Of a DNA stretch of 64,000 nucleotides, positions 60,422 to 64,000 are shown in pieces. The stretch lies in NCBI GenBank assembly GCA_040223615.1, contig JAVKFY010000081.1, positions 85,566-149,565 of the forward strand, in the 5' to 3' direction. This DNA is from JAVKFY01 sp040223615. GTDB taxonomy: Bacteria > Pseudomonadota > Alphaproteobacteria > GCA-2731375. The notes beneath the pieces were generated by a model. That model was not told where the DNA came from and did no database searches. It saw only the letters and a list, made by a program, of their open reading frames with translations. Position 1 is the stretch's first letter; every line of letters starts with the position of its first letter. The position numbers and the translations under genes were made by a program.

Positions 60422-61419
60422 TCGCGCACCAGCCGCGTGCCGGCCACCAGTGCGCGCATTTTCTCCACCGCCAGCCAGCGCGGGATCGCCGACAGGCCGC
60501 AGTCCATGGTCCCGTAGAGCCGTTCCGCCGGGCAATGTTCCAGCGCCCGACGCAGCCGCGCCGCCACGTCTTCGGCGGTCTCGACGTAGAAATTCTTCAC
60601 GTCGACCACGCCCACGGCGAAACGCATGCGTTCGGGCAGGGCGGCGAGGATTTCGATCTCCGCCATCTCGCGGTTGGCGAATTCCAGCATCAGCAGGTCG
60701 CAGTCCAGCCGCGACATCGCCGGCAGCAGCGGCGCCAGGTCGCGCTTGGCCATTGGCCGGCTGGCGTTGTTGCCGAAGCAGACGTGCAGCGCCGCAGCCG
60801 CGCCGGCCGGCGCCAGCGCCGCGTTCATCGCCGGCACGCCGTCGTCGGGAAAGCCGCCCGCGCGCGGGTGCGTCAGGCCGGGCTCGTCGAGCTGGATGAT
60901 GTCGGCGCCGATCGCCGCCAGCCCGGCGACTTCCGCCGCGACGATAGCGGTGACCTGCTCCAGCACCTCCGGCCCGCCGCCGATATTGTTGGCGAAGGTG
61001 AGCGGCCCGGGCAGCGCCACCTTGATCGGCCGGTCCGGCACCTGCGCCTTCAGCCGTGCCAGTTCCGGCACCACGCCCAGCCCATCCGGCGCCCCGATCG
61101 GCCCGGCGGCCTGGAACTGCGGCGCCCGGTCGTAGCCCGGCACGCCGAGCCGGCGCCCCGGCGGGATGCGGTCCAGCCCGGTAAGCCGGTCGTACATCTC
61201 GTAGACGAACCGTAAGCGGCGCAGTTCGCCGTCGACGATCACGTCCATGCCGGCCTCGATCTGGTCAGCGATGGCCAGCCGCGTGGCGTCGTCGAAGGCC
61301 TCGTCGATGTCGGCCGGTCCGGCGCCACGGTCGCGCAACCGGTCGCGGAACACATGCATCCAGCCCGGTGTCGCGGCCGAGCCGACGGTCATGGTGGCAA
61401 GCAGCGGGAGGTTTCGCAT
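60418..61419 (-). CDS. MetE-like (cobalamin-independent methionine synthase C-terminal domain) protein
   Basis: 333 aa, a stand-alone C-terminal half of MetE type. The zinc site is complete: H212 and C214 in LHVCFGN, with C307 in MDCGLSAIPRW, and a glutamate at about 246 in MLEFAN. The folate-binding N-terminal half of MetE is absent. Such short proteins may move methyl groups from non-folate donors to thiols or take part in other pathways. Divergent from the APH/AAA gene with a 75-bp gap. Confidence 0.88.
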   Translation of the reverse strand: MRNLPLLATMTVGSAATPGWMHVFRDRLRDRGAGPADIDEAFDDATRLAIADQIEAGMDVIVDGELRRLRFVYEMYDRLTGLDRIPPGRRLGVPGYDRAPQFQAAGPIGAPDGLGVVPELARLKAQVPDRPIKVALPGPLTFANNIGGGPEVLEQVTAIVAAEVAGLAAIGADIIQLDEPGLTHPRAGGFPDDGVPAMNAALAPAGAAAALHVCFGNNASRPMAKRDLAPLLPAMSRLDCDLLMLEFANREMAEIEILAALPERMRFAVGVVDVKNFYVETAEDVAARLRRALEHCPAERLYGTMDCGLSAIPRWLAVEKMRALVAGTRLVRD

Positions 61420-61494
61420 GCGGCGAGCCTAGCCAGCGCGGCGGAACGTCGCCAGCCCTTGCGCATGTCGCCGCTCGCGGGTCAGCCTTGCTGG

Positions 61495-63006
61495 ATGGCT
61501 GAACCCGATCAGGACACGGCGCTCGAGGCGCTGGCCGCCGGCCGCGTCGCCGGCATGGCGACGGGCGAGGTGACGCGGATCGATACCCACTCCGCGATCA
61601 TCTTCCTGGCCGGCGAGCAGGCGTATAAGGTCAAGCGCGCGGTCAAGTTCCCCTACCTCGACTTTTCCACCCTGGCACTGCGCCAGGACTACTGCCGCCG
61701 CGAGGTCGAGCTGAACCGCCGCACCGCGCCGACGCTCTATGACGGCGTCGAGCCGCTAGTCCGCGACGGCGACGACTGGTCGCTCGGCGGTGATGGCGAC
61801 CCGGTCGAGTGGGTCATCGTCATGCGGCGCTTCTCACAGGACCACTTGTTCGACGCCATAGCCGAGGCGGCGAAGCTCGACGCCGCCTTGCTGCGCCGCG
61901 CCGTCGACATGATCGCCGACTTCCACCACGACGCCGCGCCGACGCCGGACGCCGCCGACCTGACCTGGGTGGTGGAGGAGAACCTGGAGGAGCTGCGCGC
62001 GTCGCCCGCGCTGTTCCCGCCGGCCGAGGTCGAACCCTACGCCGAGACCAGCCTGGCGCTGTTCGAGCGCCTGCGCCCGCTGCTCGCCGAGCGGCACCGT
62101 GCCGGCTTCGTGCGGCACGGCCACGGCGACCTGCACTTGCACAATATCTGCCTGCTCGACGGCGAGCCGGTGCTGTTCGATGCCATCGAGTTCAACGACC
62201 GGCTGGCCTGCGCCGACGTGCTCTACGATTTTTCCTTCCTGCTGATGGACCTCGTGCACCGCGACTTGCCTGCGCTCGCCAACCAGGCGTTGAGCCGATA
62301 CGTCGCCGATGCCAACACGGCGCGGGCGCTGGCGGCGCTGAACCTGTTTTGTTCGCTGCGCGCCGCGATCCGCGCCAAGGTTGGCGTGCCGGCCTTGGAA
62401 ACCGCGACGGATCAGGATGCCGCCAAGGCCGAGATTGCCGCCTATTTCGCTCTCGCCCGCAAGTTCATGGAGCCGGTCGCGCCGCGCCTGGTCGCGGTCG
62501 GCGGGCTGTCCGGCACCGGCAAGACCACGCTCGCCGCGGCGCTGGCGCCGCGTCTCGGCGGGCCACTTGGCGCGCTGCACCTGCGCACCGATGTGATCCG
62601 CAAACGGCTGGCCGGCGTCGCCGACGACGAGACTCTGCCGAAGGAAAGCTACACCCGCGAGGCCTCCGAAAAGGTCTATGCCGAGTTGATGCGCCTTGCC
62701 GACGCGGCGCTGAGCGCTGGCTGGCCGGTCGTCGTCGATGCCGTGTTCCTGGATGCCGGCGAGCGCCGCGCCGTCGCCGACCTCGCCGCGAAACACGGTG
62801 CGCGCTTCGACGGTCTCTGGCTCACCGCGCCGACCGGGACGCTGAAACAACGCGTCGACGCCCGCACCGGCGACGCCTCCGACGCCACGTCCGACGTCGT
62901 CGAGCTCCAGGCCGGTCATGCTCAACCGGTCGACGACTGGCCGCACATCGATGCTGGCGCCGGCCCGGACGCCACCGCCGCTGCGGCGCGCGAGCACCTA
63001 CACTGA
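61495..63006 (+). CDS. Fused aminoglycoside-phosphotransferase-like/AAA kinase protein
   Basis: 503 aa. The N-terminal half is a kinase-like APH fold with VKRAVKFPYLDFSTL (phosphate loop/Lys) and the Brenner-type motif HGHGDLHLHNICLLDGEPVLFDAIEFND. The C-terminal half (from about 330) is a P-loop kinase: GGLSGTGKTTLAAAL, RTDVIRKRL and a VVVDAVFLDAGER stretch. Comparable fusions are common in alphaproteobacteria but their substrate is unknown; resistance is not implied. ATG at 61495 is used; ATG at 61465 is an alternative. It is followed 1 bp later by the glycosylase gene. Confidence 0.85.
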   Translation: MAEPDQDTALEALAAGRVAGMATGEVTRIDTHSAIIFLAGEQAYKVKRAVKFPYLDFSTLALRQDYCRREVELNRRTAPTLYDGVEPLVRDGDDWSLGGDGDPVEWVIVMRRFSQDHLFDAIAEAAKLDAALLRRAVDMIADFHHDAAPTPDAADLTWVVEENLEELRASPALFPPAEVEPYAETSLALFERLRPLLAERHRAGFVRHGHGDLHLHNICLLDGEPVLFDAIEFNDRLACADVLYDFSFLLMDLVHRDLPALANQALSRYVADANTARALAALNLFCSLRAAIRAKVGVPALETATDQDAAKAEIAAYFALARKFMEPVAPRLVAVGGLSGTGKTTLAAALAPRLGGPLGALHLRTDVIRKRLAGVADDETLPKESYTREASEKVYAELMRLADAALSAGWPVVVDAVFLDAGERRAVADLAAKHGARFDGLWLTAPTGTLKQRVDARTGDASDATSDVVELQAGHAQPVDDWPHIDAGAGPDATAAAAREHLH

Positions 63007-63007
63007 C

Positions 63008-63913
63008 ATGCCGGAATTGCCCGACATCGTCGACTACATCGAGGCGCTGAAGCCGCGCGTGCTCGGCCAGCCATTGCAGCAGGTCCGGGTGTCGCATCCG
63101 TTCCTGGTGCGCACCGCCGAACCGCCGCTGAAGTCGGCCTTCGGGCGCGAGGTCACGGCGCTGCGCCGGGTCGGCAAGCGCATCGCCTTCGGATTGGAGG
63201 GCGATCTGTGGTTGGTCCTGCACCTGATGATCGCCGGCCGGCTGCACTGGAAGCCGCCGGGTGCCAAGCCGCCGGGCAAGCGCGGGCTGGCCTGCTTCGA
63301 CTTTCCCGAAGGCACGCTGCTGCTGACCGAGGCCGGCTCGAAACGCCGTGCCGCGTTGCACGTCGCGGCGGGCAAGGATGGTTGGCGGGAGTTCGATCCT
63401 GGTGGATTGGAGGTGCTGGAGAGTGGGTTCGACGCCTTTGCCGATCGGCTGCGCGCGGCCAACCACACACTGAAACGCTCGCTCACGGATCCGCGCACCT
63501 TTTCCGGCATCGGCAACGCCTATTCCGATGAGATCCTGCACCGCGCCGGCCTGTCGCCGGTGGCGATGAGCCAGGCGCTGGACGATGGCGAAGCACGCCG
63601 GCTCTACAACGCGGTGCGCGACACGCTCGACGACTGGGTAAAGCGATTGCGCGCCGCGACCGGCGACGGCTTCCCGGAGAAGGTGACGGCGTTCCGCGAC
63701 GGCATGGCGGCACACGGCCGTTACGGCGAGCCGTGCCCGGTGTGCCAGACCCCGATACAACGCATCCGCCATGCCAGCAACGAGACCAACTACTGCCCGC
63801 GCTGCCAGACCGGCGGCAAGGTGCTGGCCGATCGGGCGCTGTCGCGGCTGCTGCACAAGGATTGGCCGCGTTCGATCGACGAGCTGGAGGAGCGCGGCCT
63901 GGCCCGGCACTAG
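63008..63913 (+). CDS. mutM: Fpg/Nei-family DNA glycosylase
   Basis: 301 aa. MPELPDIVDY carries the N-terminal proline (P2, after Met removal) and E3 of this family. A helix-two-turn-helix with the conserved Asn lies around GIGNAYSDEILH, and a C-terminal zinc finger has CPVC...YCPRC, with QTGG after it. It removes oxidised bases such as 8-oxoguanine or oxidised pyrimidines and nicks the strand. PDIVDYIEALKPR is nearer to Nei-like members; Fpg versus Nei is not settled. It overlaps no gene but follows the APH/AAA gene by 1 bp. The TAG stop is also the beginning of a repeat copy. Confidence 0.9.
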   Translation: MPELPDIVDYIEALKPRVLGQPLQQVRVSHPFLVRTAEPPLKSAFGREVTALRRVGKRIAFGLEGDLWLVLHLMIAGRLHWKPPGAKPPGKRGLACFDFPEGTLLLTEAGSKRRAALHVAAGKDGWREFDPGGLEVLESGFDAFADRLRAANHTLKRSLTDPRTFSGIGNAYSDEILHRAGLSPVAMSQALDDGEARRLYNAVRDTLDDWVKRLRAATGDGFPEKVTAFRDGMAAHGRYGEPCPVCQTPIQRIRHASNETNYCPRCQTGGKVLADRALSRLLHKDWPRSIDELEERGLARH

Positions 63914-63937
63914 AGTGTTTCCCGCACACGCGGAGTC
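63911..63937. repeat. Dispersed palindromic repeat, copy 2
   Basis: TAGAGTGTTTCCCGC then CGCGGAG matches copy 1 at 41836. The first three bases are the stop codon of the glycosylase gene. The right inverted arm seen in copy 1 is not recognisable here. Confidence 0.5.
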
Positions 63938-63953
63938 GGCACCAGCCGGCTCC

Positions 63954-64000
63954 CCCACCCGGCCACCCACAAGGATACTGGCGTTGGGTGGCCGGGTGGG
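63954..64000. terminator. Perfect 16-bp inverted repeat at the window edge
   Basis: CCCACCCGGCCACCCA (63954-63969) pairs perfectly with TGGGTGGCCGGGTGGG (63985-64000) around a 15-base loop. It lies 40 bases past the glycosylase stop and may be a terminator or a repeat element; the sequence after it is outside the window. Confidence 0.5.

Overview
The window is about 64 kb of GC-rich DNA, densely packed with short intergenic gaps and many 1-8 bp gene overlaps. It reads as a chromosomal segment of a free-living alphaproteobacterium, most likely Rhodospirillales-like. The reasons are the order rne-amiC-mrcA-prfB, a RNase E with an acidic insert in its S1 region, palindromic repeats of the type common in alphaproteobacterial genomes, and several tripartite/ABC uptake and aromatic-type catabolic genes. 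I see no rRNA, tRNA, insertion sequence, prophage or CRISPR array.

Layout. 0.1-8.3 kb: an orphan peptide-type binding protein, a PhyH-type oxygenase, a membrane protein, a DUF899 protein, two tandem zeta-class GST/maleylacetoacetate isomerases, a sirtuin, a repeat element, a periplasmic DsbA-like protein and a BepA-like M48 protease. 8.3-10.9 kb: a gamma-glutamyltranspeptidase-like lipoprotein lacking its nucleophile, followed by an aminotransferase. 10.9-18.7 kb: the rne | amiC-mrcA-prfB block, with prfB read through a programmed +1 frameshift. 18.7-24 kb: a secreted caspase-like protease fused to a peptidoglycan amidase, a lipase-like hydrolase, and a coupled M23 endopeptidase-bactofilin pair. 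24-33.5 kb: Bcp, a giant AsmA-like protein, an acyl-CoA ligase, tyrS|anmK and a flavin monooxygenase. 33.5-37.9 kb: a hydrolase, then cysE-iscR-iscS-fdx-tenA. 37.9-43.2 kb: transporters, a phosphodiesterase, an unusual MBL protein, TfoX- and PCMT-like proteins and a DUF2254 membrane protein.

43.2-54.6 kb is one continuous minus-strand run: binding protein, livH, livM, livG, livF, a diguanylate cyclase, then an RraA-like protein, PaaI, PaaK, an aromatic-ring-type monooxygenase, a DUF2783 protein and a 6-phosphogluconate-dehydrogenase-like enzyme. It looks like uptake plus CoA-dependent catabolism of an organic, probably aromatic, acid. A divergent GntR/FCD regulator upstream is broken by an in-frame stop and followed by a relic of a second FCD regulator. 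55.8-64 kb: an SDR, a hydroxyacid dehydrogenase, a Tat-type TRAP binding protein, a VOC protein, a DMT transporter, a MetE-like protein, an APH/AAA fusion and an Fpg/Nei glycosylase.

The two most unusual things are: (1) between livH and livM, three tandem repeat units each encode a 20-25 codon mini-ORF joined to its neighbours by 4-base stop/start overlaps, with start codons inside hairpins whose stems show a compensatory change; and (2) the caspase-amidase fusion, which keeps the catalytic residues of both domains and carries a signal peptide.
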